Shown piece after piece: positions 56,757 to 64,000 of a stretch of DNA of 64,000 nucleotides (its first letter is position 1; the number at the start of each line of letters is the position of its first letter). The notes under the pieces are model-generated. The model did no database searches, had not been told where the DNA came from, and saw nothing but the letters and a program-made list of their open reading frames with translations. The stretch spans positions 115,074-179,073 of the forward strand of contig CALLJK010000011.1 of the NCBI GenBank assembly GCA_938091745.1, in the 5' to 3' direction. This DNA is from Candidatus Bipolaricaulota bacterium (GTDB lineage Bacteria > Bipolaricaulota > Bipolaricaulia > RBG-16-55-9 > DRXL01). Made by a program: the position numbers and the translations under genes.

Positions 56757-57307
56757 AGAATCTCACCGCCTACGCTCAGAATCTTTTTGAGCTGCTCTTT
56801 CGCATAGTAAACACGACTCTTCACCGTGCCCTCTGGACACCCCAAAATCTGCGCGATCTCCGAGTACGAGAGATCGTTATAGAACGCGAGCATCAGCACT
56901 TCGCGGTGCTCCGGAGAGAGTTTTTCTAAAGCAGTGCGCACACGCTCGATCTGGGTTTCTCGCTGGGCGATCTGTTCTGGGGTCGCGCGCGGCGACGTGC
57001 GTTGGTCGAGCTTTTCTCGCAGAAACTCTGAATCGCGCTGGCGCGCCCGCGCCTGATCTAACGCTTTATTTCTCGCGATCCCTAAGACCCAGCTCGACAC
57101 CTGGCTCTGCTCTTTAAAGTTCTTCGCACTCTTCCAGACAGCGATCATCGTCTCTTGGACGACCTCCTCAGCTTGGGACGGATCGTTAAGATACCCTATA
57201 GCGAAGCGAAAGATTCTCGGTGCATAGCAGCGAAAGAGCTGTTCAAACGCTCTTTCGTCTCCCTGAGCGATCTGGCGAACCCATGCGATCTCATCGTGCA
57301 TCCGCAT
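56753..57307 (-). CDS. ECF sigma factor (RpoE-like)
   Basis: 184 residues. Region 2 (FEQLFRCYAPRIFRFAIGYL, AEEVVQETMIAVW) and region 4 (LSPEHREVLMLAFYNDLSY, EIAQILGCPEGTVKSRV) are complete. GGGAGC precedes the ATG; TATAAT lies upstream on the minus strand near 57327 with a weak -35. First of four genes with anti-sigma, helical and membrane proteins. Confidence 0.93.
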   Translation of the reverse strand: MRMHDEIAWVRQIAQGDERAFEQLFRCYAPRIFRFAIGYLNDPSQAEEVVQETMIAVWKSAKNFKEQSQVSSWVLGIARNKALDQARARQRDSEFLREKLDQRTSPRATPEQIAQRETQIERVRTALEKLSPEHREVLMLAFYNDLSYSEIAQILGCPEGTVKSRVYYAKEQLKKILSVGGEIL

Positions 57308-57369
57308 GCTCCCGTCGCGATTATAGCACTTGTGAGTCGTCCCAGAGAAGGGGAGGGTTCAGGCGAGGG

Positions 57370-57398
57370 TTGACGGTAGCGAGTTTGTTGACTAAACT
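57370..57398 (+). promoter_or_regulatory. Promoter of the tRNA-Arg/tRNA-Leu unit
   Basis: TTGACG (57370-57375), 17-base spacer, TAAACT (57393-57398), about 60 bases before tRNA-Arg, with the family A double hairpin in between. Confidence 0.5.
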
Positions 57399-57411
57399 TA
57401 AATTGTTACAT

Positions 57412-57459
57412 CTTCGCCAGCCTTAGGCTGGCGAAGGCGAGGCTCAAGCTCCTAGCTTG
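57412..57459 (+). repeat. tRNA-leader double hairpin, family A copy 2
   Basis: CTTCGCCAGCC/GGCTGGCGAAG (57412-57436, 11 pairs, 3-base loop), GCGAGGCT, then CAAGCT/AGCTTG (57445-57459), ending one base before tRNA-Arg. Same order, spacing and sequence as copy 1 before tRNA-Leu(CAG). Confidence 0.87.
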
Positions 57460-57460
57460 T

Positions 57461-57536
57461 GCGCCCGTAGCTCAATTGGAAGAGCAGCGGCCTTCGGAGC
57501 CGCGGGTTGGGGGTTCAAGTCCCTCCGGGCGCGCCA
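57461..57536 (+). tRNA. tRNA-Arg (anticodon TCG), CCA encoded
   Basis: Acceptor GCGCCCG/CGGGCGC, anticodon stem GCGGC/GCCGC with loop CTTCGGA giving TCG, T loop GGTTCAAGTCC, discriminator G and encoded CCA (57534-57536). Confidence 0.97.
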
Positions 57537-57542
57537 GCAGGC

Positions 57543-57615
57543 TTCGCCAGACTTCGTCTGGACTGTACGCCTTCGCCCGCCGGAGGCGGGCGAAGATGAA
57601 GCCCACGCGCAGCGT
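57543..57615 (+). repeat. tRNA-trailer palindromic repeat, family B copy 2
   Basis: CCAGACTTCGTCTGG, GTACGCCTTCGCC, the stem CGCC/GGCG, CGAAGATGAAG, CCCACGCGCAGCGTGC. It begins 6 bases after the tRNA-Arg CCA and ends next to tRNA-Leu(TAG), occupying the whole intergenic gap. Confidence 0.85.
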
Positions 57616-57697
<82 letters not shown>

Positions 57698-57724
57698 GAA
57701 TAGTTTGACAGTTTCCAGTTGCAA

Positions 57725-57747
57725 GTTCTCAGTTTCATGCTGAGAAC
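57725..57747. terminator. Hairpin after tRNA-Leu(TAG) and the M28 gene
   Basis: GTTCTCAG/CTGAGAAC, 8 pairs with a 7-base loop, between the tRNA end and the convergent peptidase stop. There is no T-tract. Its AGTTCTCAGTT core resembles the tRNA-Leu(CAG) trailer. Confidence 0.4.
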
Positions 57748-57757
57748 GCTGAAGTTA

Positions 57758-58759
57758 TTATTGCACTGGCTCTGCTAGCTGCGCCACCGTCCCTACAATC
57801 GCTTGCACGATCCGCCGCGCATACGCGAGGTTGATCGCTTCGAGCGTATCTGCTGTTGTGTGATAGTACGGATTGAAATCCTCGGTCTCACCGAGCTCTG
57901 TGTCTTCAATAAGCAAGACCGCCGGATAGCCCTGTCTGGCGAACGACGCGTGGTCGCTCCACGGCGGCGCTTGATCGGGCACCTCCGGCGCAAGCGCTAA
58001 GCCGTAGTGATTAGTCGTAGTTATAAGAAGCTGCGCTAGCTGAAACGAGTCTTCATCGGGGGCTTGGATCTCGAAGACCCCGTTGTCGTCGCTGTCGTAG
58101 CCGATCATGTCCATATTAAAGACGCCCAAAATCTGTGCGCCCTCGCGCTTGAGCCGCCCAGCATACGCCCGACTGCCCACCAGCCCTTGCTCCTCCCCGG
58201 TGAAGAGCACAAAATAGATAGAGCGCTTAAATTTATATTGACTCAAGACGCGTGCGGCTTCGAGCACCCCGGCACTGCCGCTGGCGTTGTCGTCGGCTCC
58301 AGGAGCGACCCGGCTCGATCGAACCCCCTGCGCGACGCTGTCCAGGTGCGCTGTGATTAAGATAATCTCTGGGCTTTCAGGGTCTGTGCCCGGCAAGACA
58401 GCTTCGACGTTATAGGACAGTCCCGTCCGACATGAGAGCGAGTACGGATCGAGCTTGGTCTGCAACCCAAGCTTCTCGAGGTATTGGCGTGTATACTCGA
58501 CAGCTCGATCGATCGCCGGACCGTCACAGGCCCAGCGCGACCCTTGAGCATTGCAGGCTTCGCCGCCATCGGCAGACTGCAACTGACAGATATGGTCGCG
58601 CAGTTGTGACTCCTGCACTTGGTCAATGAGCTGCGCGATAAACGGGTCTATTGGTTGCAGCGCTGCCTCGACGACCGACAGCTGTGAGACGAAGCTTGCA
58701 GTTCCCAATGCCCCAAGGAACAAAAAGACTACTACAGTACCCACGAGAAATCTCTTCAT
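57758..58759 (-). CDS. Secreted or anchored M28-family aminopeptidase
   Basis: 333 residues from ATG 58759 (GAGGTGA 8 bases upstream). A signal peptide or anchor (about 3-22) precedes an M28 domain with the two-zinc ligands visible: H in ITAHLDS, D in GADDNASG, EE in FTGEEQG, D in NMDMIGYD, and H in YYHTTADT. It likely cleaves N-terminal residues outside the cytoplasmic membrane. Follows the Crp/Fnr gene on the same strand. Confidence 0.92.
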   Translation of the reverse strand: MKRFLVGTVVVFLFLGALGTASFVSQLSVVEAALQPIDPFIAQLIDQVQESQLRDHICQLQSADGGEACNAQGSRWACDGPAIDRAVEYTRQYLEKLGLQTKLDPYSLSCRTGLSYNVEAVLPGTDPESPEIILITAHLDSVAQGVRSSRVAPGADDNASGSAGVLEAARVLSQYKFKRSIYFVLFTGEEQGLVGSRAYAGRLKREGAQILGVFNMDMIGYDSDDNGVFEIQAPDEDSFQLAQLLITTTNHYGLALAPEVPDQAPPWSDHASFARQGYPAVLLIEDTELGETEDFNPYYHTTADTLEAINLAYARRIVQAIVGTVAQLAEPVQ

Positions 58760-58819
58760 GACTAGACTCACCTCGTGGCAGCTATTTTGCCGATTTTTCC
58801 GGAAATGTCAAGCGAGATC

Positions 58820-59554
58820 TCAGATGAGGTTCTCTTTCAGCCGGATCTCAAAGGGCTCAGCGATCTTGCTCAAGCTCTCTCGGTCACGCAGATAGATCTT
58901 GGGGCCATCGAGTTCGATGTAGCCGTGCTCTTTAAACGAGCTGAGCGTCCGGATAGCTGTCTCTGTCGAGATCCCGGCCATCTCCGCTAACTCCGAGCGC
59001 GAGAGATCTACACCGATGTAAACCCCGCGTTCTTCAGGATTTCCATAGACTTGAGCCATCATCAGCAGCAGCCGTGCTAGACGCTCGTTGCTCCCCCCGT
59101 AGCTCGTCTCGATCAAGCGATCTTGAAAGGCCTTGATCTCCCGCGATAGCTTCTCAATGATCTTCAGAGCAACTCTGGGATGCCTCTCCAAAAACGAAAT
59201 AAACGGCTCACGTTGATAGAAATTCATCCTTGTGGGTTCGAGCGTCTGGGCATAAGCAGTATAGACTTCCCGGTCGAACATGGTCTTTTCGCCGAGCATT
59301 TCCCCGGGACCAAGTAATTTGAGAATCTGTTTCTTCCCTTGGGGGGAGTGCTTGGCTAGTTTGACTTTCCCTGTACAGATCACGTAGAACCCAAAAGCCG
59401 GCTCGCCCTCTTGAAAGATCAGCTCGTCCTTGTCATACGAGACTGGGCGGGCCATAGCCCGCAACTCCTTGAGGCCTCTCTCGTCTAAGTCTGAAAAGAT
59501 CCACGAACACTCGCCGCGACAATCCGCCGGATGCCCTCCTGGAGTGATTGCCAT
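58820..59554 (-). CDS. Crp/Fnr-family transcriptional regulator
   Basis: 244 residues. A cyclic-nucleotide-binding-like beta-barrel (about 20-140) is followed by the dimer helix and an HTH: VDLSRSELAEMAGISTETAIRTL. The recognition helix has E and R at the positions that read TGA half-sites in this family. The N-terminus has two close cysteines (DCRGECSW), not the full Fnr set. GGAGGTG precedes the ATG. A TGAT-N4-ATCA palindrome at 41555-41574 is a plausible target. Confidence 0.93.
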   Translation of the reverse strand: MAITPGGHPADCRGECSWIFSDLDERGLKELRAMARPVSYDKDELIFQEGEPAFGFYVICTGKVKLAKHSPQGKKQILKLLGPGEMLGEKTMFDREVYTAYAQTLEPTRMNFYQREPFISFLERHPRVALKIIEKLSREIKAFQDRLIETSYGGSNERLARLLLMMAQVYGNPEERGVYIGVDLSRSELAEMAGISTETAIRTLSSFKEHGYIELDGPKIYLRDRESLSKIAEPFEIRLKENLI

Positions 59555-59637
59555 ACCACACCTCCAGCTCTAAGTTTACGCTGTCACGCTCACAAACTCA
59601 AGCCACTCTCTCTGACCCACCACACGCTGACATACCC

Positions 59638-59667
59638 TTGCACATGTGCGCTTATCTATTATATCAT
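59638..59667 (+). promoter_or_regulatory. Promoter of the RHH-pncB pair, leaderless type
   Basis: TTGCAC (59638-59643), 18-base spacer, TATCAT (59662-59667), 7 bases before the RHH start codon. A GCACATGTGC palindrome overlaps the -35 box and could be an operator. Confidence 0.45.
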
Positions 59668-59674
59668 AAATTCG

Positions 59675-59872
59675 ATGAGGCGAGTGAACTGGACGATCAC
59701 AGAACAGCAGCATCACGCGCTGAAGAAGCTGTCCCAACAGACGGGCTTATCTATCTCAGAGCTTGTCCGTCGCGCTCTAGACAAATATATTGGGCTGTTG
59801 GGCGAACACAGTGAACAACTTGATCAGAGCCAGCTCACCTCGGGAGGCTCTCATGACACTAAGAAAAAATAG
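59675..59872 (+). CDS. Ribbon-helix-helix protein (CopG-like)
   Basis: 65 residues. The RHH core is VNWTITEQQHHALKKLSQQ, then LSISELVRRALDKYI, followed by a polar tail ending in three lysines. It overlaps the nicotinate phosphoribosyltransferase gene by 20 bases and shares its promoter, so it may regulate that gene. An antitoxin role is less likely because no toxin is adjacent. No ribosome site is visible. Confidence 0.75.
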   Translation: MRRVNWTITEQQHHALKKLSQQTGLSISELVRRALDKYIGLLGEHSEQLDQSQLTSGGSHDTKKK

Positions 59873-61049
59873 CTTTCACATGGCCAGCTCGGAAGAGATC
59901 AAATCCGGGCATGTCACGGATATCTACTTTCAGCGCGCTCGACAAATTCTGCAGAAAAAGAATATCGACAAGCGGGTGCGCCTGGAAGTTACACTGAAAA
60001 AGCGCTTCCCTGAGGGCTGGGACTGGGGTGTGCTCTGCGGGCTGGAAGAAGTGATCACGCTCTTACAAGATCTCCCCGTCGATCTGTGGGCACTCCCTGA
60101 AGGGACTATTGTACACGTGCACGAGCCGGTCTTAATGGTCGAAGCAAGCTATCAGAAATTCTCTGTTTATGAAACAGCAGTCCTTGGATTGCTCTGTCAG
60201 GCGAGCGGGATCGCCACGAAAGCTGCTCGCTGTGTCAAAGCCGCTCAGGGTCGGCCCATTTATAGCTATGGCGTGCGCCGTGTTCATCCAGCCATCGCGC
60301 CGATGGTCGAGCGTGCTGCATATATTGGCGGGTGTGCAGGAGTCTCGAGCGTGGTTGGCGCAGAACTTCTGGGAATTGAGCCGTTTGGCACGATCCCCCA
60401 TGCGCTCATTTTGATCTTAGAAGATTCAACGACAGCGTCACTGATGTTCGACGAAGTTATCGAAAAGACCGTGCCGCGCATTGTTCTGATCGACACGTTT
60501 GGCGATGAAAAATTTGAAGCGCTAGAGAACGCAGAACTCCTCAAGGGGAACATTGATGCTGTGCGATTAGATACGCCCAGCTCGCGCCGGGGTGATATGC
60601 TCGAGATCGCGCGAGAAGTCCGGTGGGAGCTGGACACGCACGGCTATGAGAATATTAAAATTTTTATCTCTGGGGGCATAGACGAAGACGTCATCCCCCA
60701 GCTGAACGAAGTCGCCGATGCTTACGGGATTGGCACGGCAATCAGTAATGCGCGGGTCTGCGACTTCGCGATGGATATCGTTGAGATCCGACAATCTGAT
60801 GGGCAGTGGGAGCCGACAGCGAAGCGCGGCACGCGTAGTGGCGCGAAGCAGCTCTGCATCTGCGACAAGTGCGGGCGCCGAGAAGTCTCTCGGTGGGGGC
60901 GAGAGCCGCGCCAGTGCCCGAAGTGTCTCACCCCGTGGGAGCCGCGCCTCAAGCAATATCTTGACAATGGGAAGCTCACCCAGGCGTTGCCCACAGCTCA
61001 AGAGATTCGCGCTTATGTGTTAGAGCAGCTGTCTCGGCACACTCTATAA
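59853..61049 (+). CDS. Nicotinate phosphoribosyltransferase, archaeal type with zinc knuckle
   Basis: 398 residues from ATG 59853 (GGGAGG 5 bases upstream). It joins nicotinate to PRPP in NAD salvage. The N-terminal alpha/beta domain and the barrel (YSYGVRRVHPAIAPMVERAAY, IDTFGDEKFEALENA, FISGGIDEDVIPQ) fit NAPRTase. A C-terminal four-cysteine knuckle, CDKCGRR and CPKCLTPW, is the feature of the Thermoplasma-type enzyme. The start lies inside the RHH gene, so they are coupled. Confidence 0.9.
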   Translation: MTLRKNSFHMASSEEIKSGHVTDIYFQRARQILQKKNIDKRVRLEVTLKKRFPEGWDWGVLCGLEEVITLLQDLPVDLWALPEGTIVHVHEPVLMVEASYQKFSVYETAVLGLLCQASGIATKAARCVKAAQGRPIYSYGVRRVHPAIAPMVERAAYIGGCAGVSSVVGAELLGIEPFGTIPHALILILEDSTTASLMFDEVIEKTVPRIVLIDTFGDEKFEALENAELLKGNIDAVRLDTPSSRRGDMLEIAREVRWELDTHGYENIKIFISGGIDEDVIPQLNEVADAYGIGTAISNARVCDFAMDIVEIRQSDGQWEPTAKRGTRSGAKQLCICDKCGRREVSRWGREPRQCPKCLTPWEPRLKQYLDNGKLTQALPTAQEIRAYVLEQLSRHTL

Positions 61050-61874
61050 CGGGCGCTCGTTGGGCAAATCCGATAGAGATAGTGGTGTTGGCTCGATTGG
61101 CTTAGGCTCTAGTCCCAGCACCTTGCGCACCAAGGGATTGCGTCTATCGAGACGATATCCTTCGATCTCGCGGCTCTCCCCCGGATAATACTTGAGGACG
61201 ATGCGGCCGTCGCGCTTGAGGCGCTCGAAGAAATCTCGCGCTTCAGCCCATGTCGTGAAGCTGAAGTCCGGCTGCTCCATGAGCTTGTCGATCACGAGCT
61301 TCCAGCCAATATAGTGATATGTCCCTTCCAGAAGCTCGCGCTCCAGACGATCGAAGAGCTTAATAAATTTCTCAAGACGCTCGTCTATCGCTGTATCGGC
61401 GTTGAACGGCACATAGACGGCGACGTCCTTAAGCACTTGCGCAACGGTGCCCTCCAGCCCGCAGATGATCACTTCCTTGCCGAAGTCGTTGCGCGCCAAA
61501 TTGACAACATCTAAGAAGATCTTGTCTCCGGTGAGCAACACATAGCGTGTGATCTCTTTACGAAATGCTAGGGTGCGTAGGACGTCTACGGCCATGCGCA
61601 TATCTATTTTGTTCTTTGTGGGGCGGCCCTCACGATCTCGGTCTTTGGGGACGTTGATCGCTTGGACGCCTTCGTTATCGAGATCGAGTTTGAAGTGTTC
61701 AGGATACGTAAGCTCGCTGAAGTCTGCATAGACATTGATGAACTTGACACCTCCGAAAGACCGGGCTTTTTCCACGAGTTCATCGGCAGTGAGATCCCGT
61801 CCGTATTGATGCCGAAAACCGATATAGATATTCTCCAAGTCGACAAAGACGGCAGTTTCGGGTTGTCCATTCAT
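61044..61874 (-). CDS. NYN-domain protein (LabA/DUF88 nuclease-like)
   Basis: 276 residues from ATG 61874 (AAGGAGG upstream). The NYN PIN-like domain (about 5-165) shows FVDLENIYIGF, KNKIDMRMAVDVL and LLTGDKIFLDVV, holding the conserved acidic residues. The C-terminal region (about 180-250) looks like a small OST-HTH/LOTUS-like helical module, though this is uncertain. Probably an RNase. Its end overlaps that of the convergent pncB-like gene by 6 bases. Confidence 0.85.
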   Translation of the reverse strand: MNGQPETAVFVDLENIYIGFRHQYGRDLTADELVEKARSFGGVKFINVYADFSELTYPEHFKLDLDNEGVQAINVPKDRDREGRPTKNKIDMRMAVDVLRTLAFRKEITRYVLLTGDKIFLDVVNLARNDFGKEVIICGLEGTVAQVLKDVAVYVPFNADTAIDERLEKFIKLFDRLERELLEGTYHYIGWKLVIDKLMEQPDFSFTTWAEARDFFERLKRDGRIVLKYYPGESREIEGYRLDRRNPLVRKVLGLEPKPIEPTPLSLSDLPNERPL

Positions 61875-61943
61875 AGAAATTCCTCCTTGGTTTGAGACAC
61901 AATCGCGCGCCTGTTCAGTTATCAAAGATCACGGCTTTACTTC

Positions 61944-61971
61944 ATTATAAGAAGCGTTTGCCAAAAGTCAA
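61944..61971 (-). promoter_or_regulatory. Promoter of the NYN gene
   Basis: Minus strand TTGACT (61966-61971), 16-base spacer, TATAAT (61944-61949), lying at the very end of the upstream hydrolase gene. Confidence 0.7.
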
Positions 61972-62828
61972 ATGCCGGTTGAGTGAGGGCTTGCTAGGAA
62001 CTCCAAGATCGCCCTGTGGACTTCTTCAGGGCGCTCGCGCGGCGCCCAGTGGCCACAACCAGAAATGACAAAAAGCCGAGCGTTCTTGAGGAGCCGGTGC
62101 GCGCGCCGTGCAGCCTCAACAGGCACAACGCGGTCACGCTCCCCATGAATGAGCAGCACCGGCGCTTCGATGCGAGCAAGCTCGCGGAGAAAGTTCGTCT
62201 TCACTGAATTCCAACCGATCTCGTCGCGCAACCACCACGCAAAAGCCCTGCGGGCGTGAGGGTGCCTGGCCCATTGGGCGACTTCCTCGACAAGCTCTGG
62301 CGTGATGAAGCTGGGATTACCCGTGAGCACGCGCATCCCCCAGCGCAGGAGCACCTTGCTGTAACGGATGGGCAGCACAGCTATATTCTGTAATGTTGGC
62401 CAGCGCGTCAGCGCCCACACGAGAAAATGCCAAGGGAAGCGCTCCTGTAGGCCGTAGCTGTCCACAAGCACAAGCTTCTCTATGCGCTGCGGCGCGCGCA
62501 GCGCCACCCCAAGCGCAATCGCCCCACCCATCGAAAGCCCGATCAGATTCACTGTGGGAAGCTCAAGCGCGTCCAGCAGCCTCTGCATGAACTCGATAAA
62601 GAACTCGGTCGTATAAGCGATAGGGGGCTTGTCGCTGGCGCCATAGCCGGGAAGATCGGGAGCATAGACACGAGAATACGGCGCGAGCGCTTCTACAGCT
62701 AATCGCCACGAGAGCGACGCCGAATCGATCCCGCCGCCATGCAACAGAACGACAGCCGGGCCGCGCTCCCCGGCCCTAAGACAGCGAATGCGTAGCCCCT
62801 CTACGTGGAGCCACCTCTCGTGAGTCAT
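61968..62828 (-). CDS. Alpha/beta hydrolase
   Basis: 286 residues. Oxyanion HGGGIDSASLSW near residue 30, nucleophile elbow GLSMGG (serine about 98), an acid in LLIHGERDRVVP and the histidine in ISGCGHWAP complete the triad. A helical cap lies at about 125-205. Substrate cannot be told; the family includes esterases and C-C hydrolases. Its start overlaps the upstream pseudogene stop by 4 bases, so it was part of the same transcript. Confidence 0.92.
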   Translation of the reverse strand: MTHERWLHVEGLRIRCLRAGERGPAVVLLHGGGIDSASLSWRLAVEALAPYSRVYAPDLPGYGASDKPPIAYTTEFFIEFMQRLLDALELPTVNLIGLSMGGAIALGVALRAPQRIEKLVLVDSYGLQERFPWHFLVWALTRWPTLQNIAVLPIRYSKVLLRWGMRVLTGNPSFITPELVEEVAQWARHPHARRAFAWWLRDEIGWNSVKTNFLRELARIEAPVLLIHGERDRVVPVEAARRAHRLLKNARLFVISGCGHWAPRERPEEVHRAILEFLASPHSTGI

Positions 62829-64000
62829 CTGTGTTTATTTTGAAGCTCATGGAGAGCTTTTTCAAGGTTTTGCATGCGCTCCTCAAGCTGGCGCACACGT
62901 TGGCGCAGCGCTTCGAGCTGCATTTGCATCGTCAGCAGGGGCAGATAGTTGGAGCGCTCATCCGTCTCGACGTTATGCACCCACAGCGCCGGCTGGACTC
63001 CTGCGGGAAAGTCTTCGTTCTCTATCTCTACGCGAAACTGCACATACGCAAGCTGGACGTCATCGAGCCACAAGGGGAAGAGCCAGCCGTTCGTCTGCTG
63101 CGCGAGCTGGCGCACGTGATCCCCATCGGCAAGATAGAGCGCCGAGTACAGCGCAAAGTCCATCCCCACGCGATAGCTGACGACGGTGAACGCCAGGCGC
63201 CGCCCGCTGGGAGCGACAGCGATCTCGTGCAATGCTTCTGCTGTGGGCAACTCCATGAGGAGCTTGTGCGCTCTGCTGGCCAGCTCAAGGCTGTATAGCC
63301 CCAGACGCACATCTTGTGCCGTGCGCGGAGGCAGCGTCACAAGATTTGTATAGTAGAGCGTCTGCCCATCAGGGGAGAGCGCCAACGGCCCTGGGCCACG
63401 CACGCTCTCCGGATGCGAAGAGAACAAGACGTCTCTGACCAAGACCGTCTCTTCAGCTGTAGCCAACTCGTAGCGTATGATCATCCCTAGATTGACGGAG
63501 CGCTCCGGCTCCTGACGTGCGAGCAGCATAGCTTTGCTGTCGGCAGTTCAGATGACGCGAGTCATATAGCCTGTGGGCAAGGCTGTGATCTCCTTGGGCG
63601 GGTCCTGCTCGATATCTACAATGATGACTGTAAAGTACTTATTATCGGAATAGCCCCCTGACTCTTATAAGAACGCGATATATCGTCCATCGGGCGAGGG
63701 GGCCAAAGCACTGATACTCCCTTCATCTGTCCAAAGCAGCTGCGCGTCTTGCAGTGACAGGGGCTTGAGCCGCAGCAGCACCTAGGGATCATAGAGAGCG
63801 CGCTCCAGATCGTCGAAACTCACGGAAAGTTTATAGATCTTTTGGGAGTCTCCGATCACATAGAGCGCGTCATCAAAACCCCAGCGAGGCCATGACAAGT
63901 CTTCGGAAGAGTCTTCAACTATAGTGAGAGTGACTCCCAACGCCGGATGGAAGAGCAAAATTTTGTTTGCACGATCTAAGGGTTTTTGTGGGGGCGGGAA
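62825..64000 (-). pseudogene. TolB/PD40-like beta-propeller gene with three in-frame stops, cut by the window edge
   Basis: One continuous frame from the window edge to the stop at 62825 reads as a propeller protein (PLALSPDGQTLYYTNL, IAVAPSGRRLAF, and upstream ISALAPSPDGRYIAF), ending in a coiled-coil helix (LRQRVRQLEERMQNLEKAL). It is interrupted by TAG at 63782-63784, TAA at 63665-63667 and TGA at 63548-63550. There are no frameshifts. The TGA falls where a WTADSKA motif expects tryptophan. The 234 residues after the last stop could still be made from ATG 63529. Confidence 0.85.

Noticed and set aside
62825..64000. Stop-codon recoding (selenocysteine or pyrrolysine)
   Set aside because: Three different stop codons interrupt the frame and no SECIS-like structure was noticed; decay or mixed population is simpler.

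Overview
The window is a gene-dense bacterial chromosome segment of moderately high GC. It encodes a tRNA-rich housekeeping core, a predicted outer-membrane beta-barrel protein, lipoproteins, c-type and b-type cytochromes and an Rnf-type membrane complex. This points to a diderm, respiring or energy-converting, deep-branching and probably uncultivated bacterium. The overall style (archaeal-type nicotinate phosphoribosyltransferase, NEW3/PKD secreted proteins, Rnf with bc-type subunits) would fit a lineage such as Bipolaricaulota (OP1/Acetothermia). That placement is an impression, not a demonstrated assignment. Many promoters are near-perfect sigma-70 type (TTGACA-17-TATAAT). Genes use either strong Shine-Dalgarno sites or, in at least six cases, a -10 box 5 to 10 bases before the start codon, implying leaderless mRNAs.

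Layout. 1-3.1 kb: a truncated gene tail, a broken copy of the thrS start, a DUF6883/DUF4926 pair and thrS. 3.2-13.8 kb: a secreted VWA/PKD protein, metK, uppP, gatA, tRNA-Leu(CAG), a lipid-kinase-like gene, tRNA-Gly(CCC), thiI, a tandem-repeat protein and a decayed lipoprotein region. 13.8-19.3 kb: pgk with a DUF151 nuclease-like gene, glmS, an outer-membrane protein and a lipoprotein. 19.4-26.6 kb: a seven-gene secreted/envelope operon (three paralogous small subunits, a larger possible tip protein, a chaperone-like protein, a 976-residue usher-like protein and a NEW3 protein). 26.6-33.8 kb: ftsH with an enlarged extracytoplasmic domain, dxr with a palindromic-repeat insertion, a tetraheme cytochrome c, and an Rrf2-Mrp-DUF59-cysteine-rich Fe-S operon.

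33.8-41.5 kb (minus strand): one operon in the order Rieske, cytochrome b, RnfC, D, G, E, A, an NqrF/RnfB hybrid, and a [2Fe-2S] ferredoxin fused to a cytochrome b subunit IV-like domain. The two halves of a quinol-oxidising bc complex therefore bracket a complete set of Rnf-like genes. A perfect Crp/Fnr-like palindrome sits between this operon and the divergent riboflavin operon (ribE-ribBA-ribH). Riboflavin supplies the flavins that Rnf needs, and a Crp/Fnr regulator is encoded at 58.8-59.6 kb.

43.9-51.5 kb: three toxin-antitoxin-like pairs (AbrB/RelE, HicBA, HepT/MntA) interleaved with an ABC-2 exporter, TldD/TldE and a Clp1-like P-loop protein. 51.5-57.3 kb: a YhbD-type MerR regulator with its own dyad-containing promoter, bactofilin-like and DUF4097 proteins, and an ECF sigma/anti-sigma operon. 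57.4-64 kb: tRNA-Arg(TCG), tRNA-Leu(TAG), an M28 peptidase, the Crp/Fnr regulator, an RHH protein overlapping a nicotinate phosphoribosyltransferase, a NYN nuclease, an alpha/beta hydrolase and a beta-propeller pseudogene with three different in-frame stops.

Several palindromic repeat families recur. One lies directly 5' of two tRNAs, one directly 3' of two tRNAs, and one C/G-rich family lies between genes and inside dxr.
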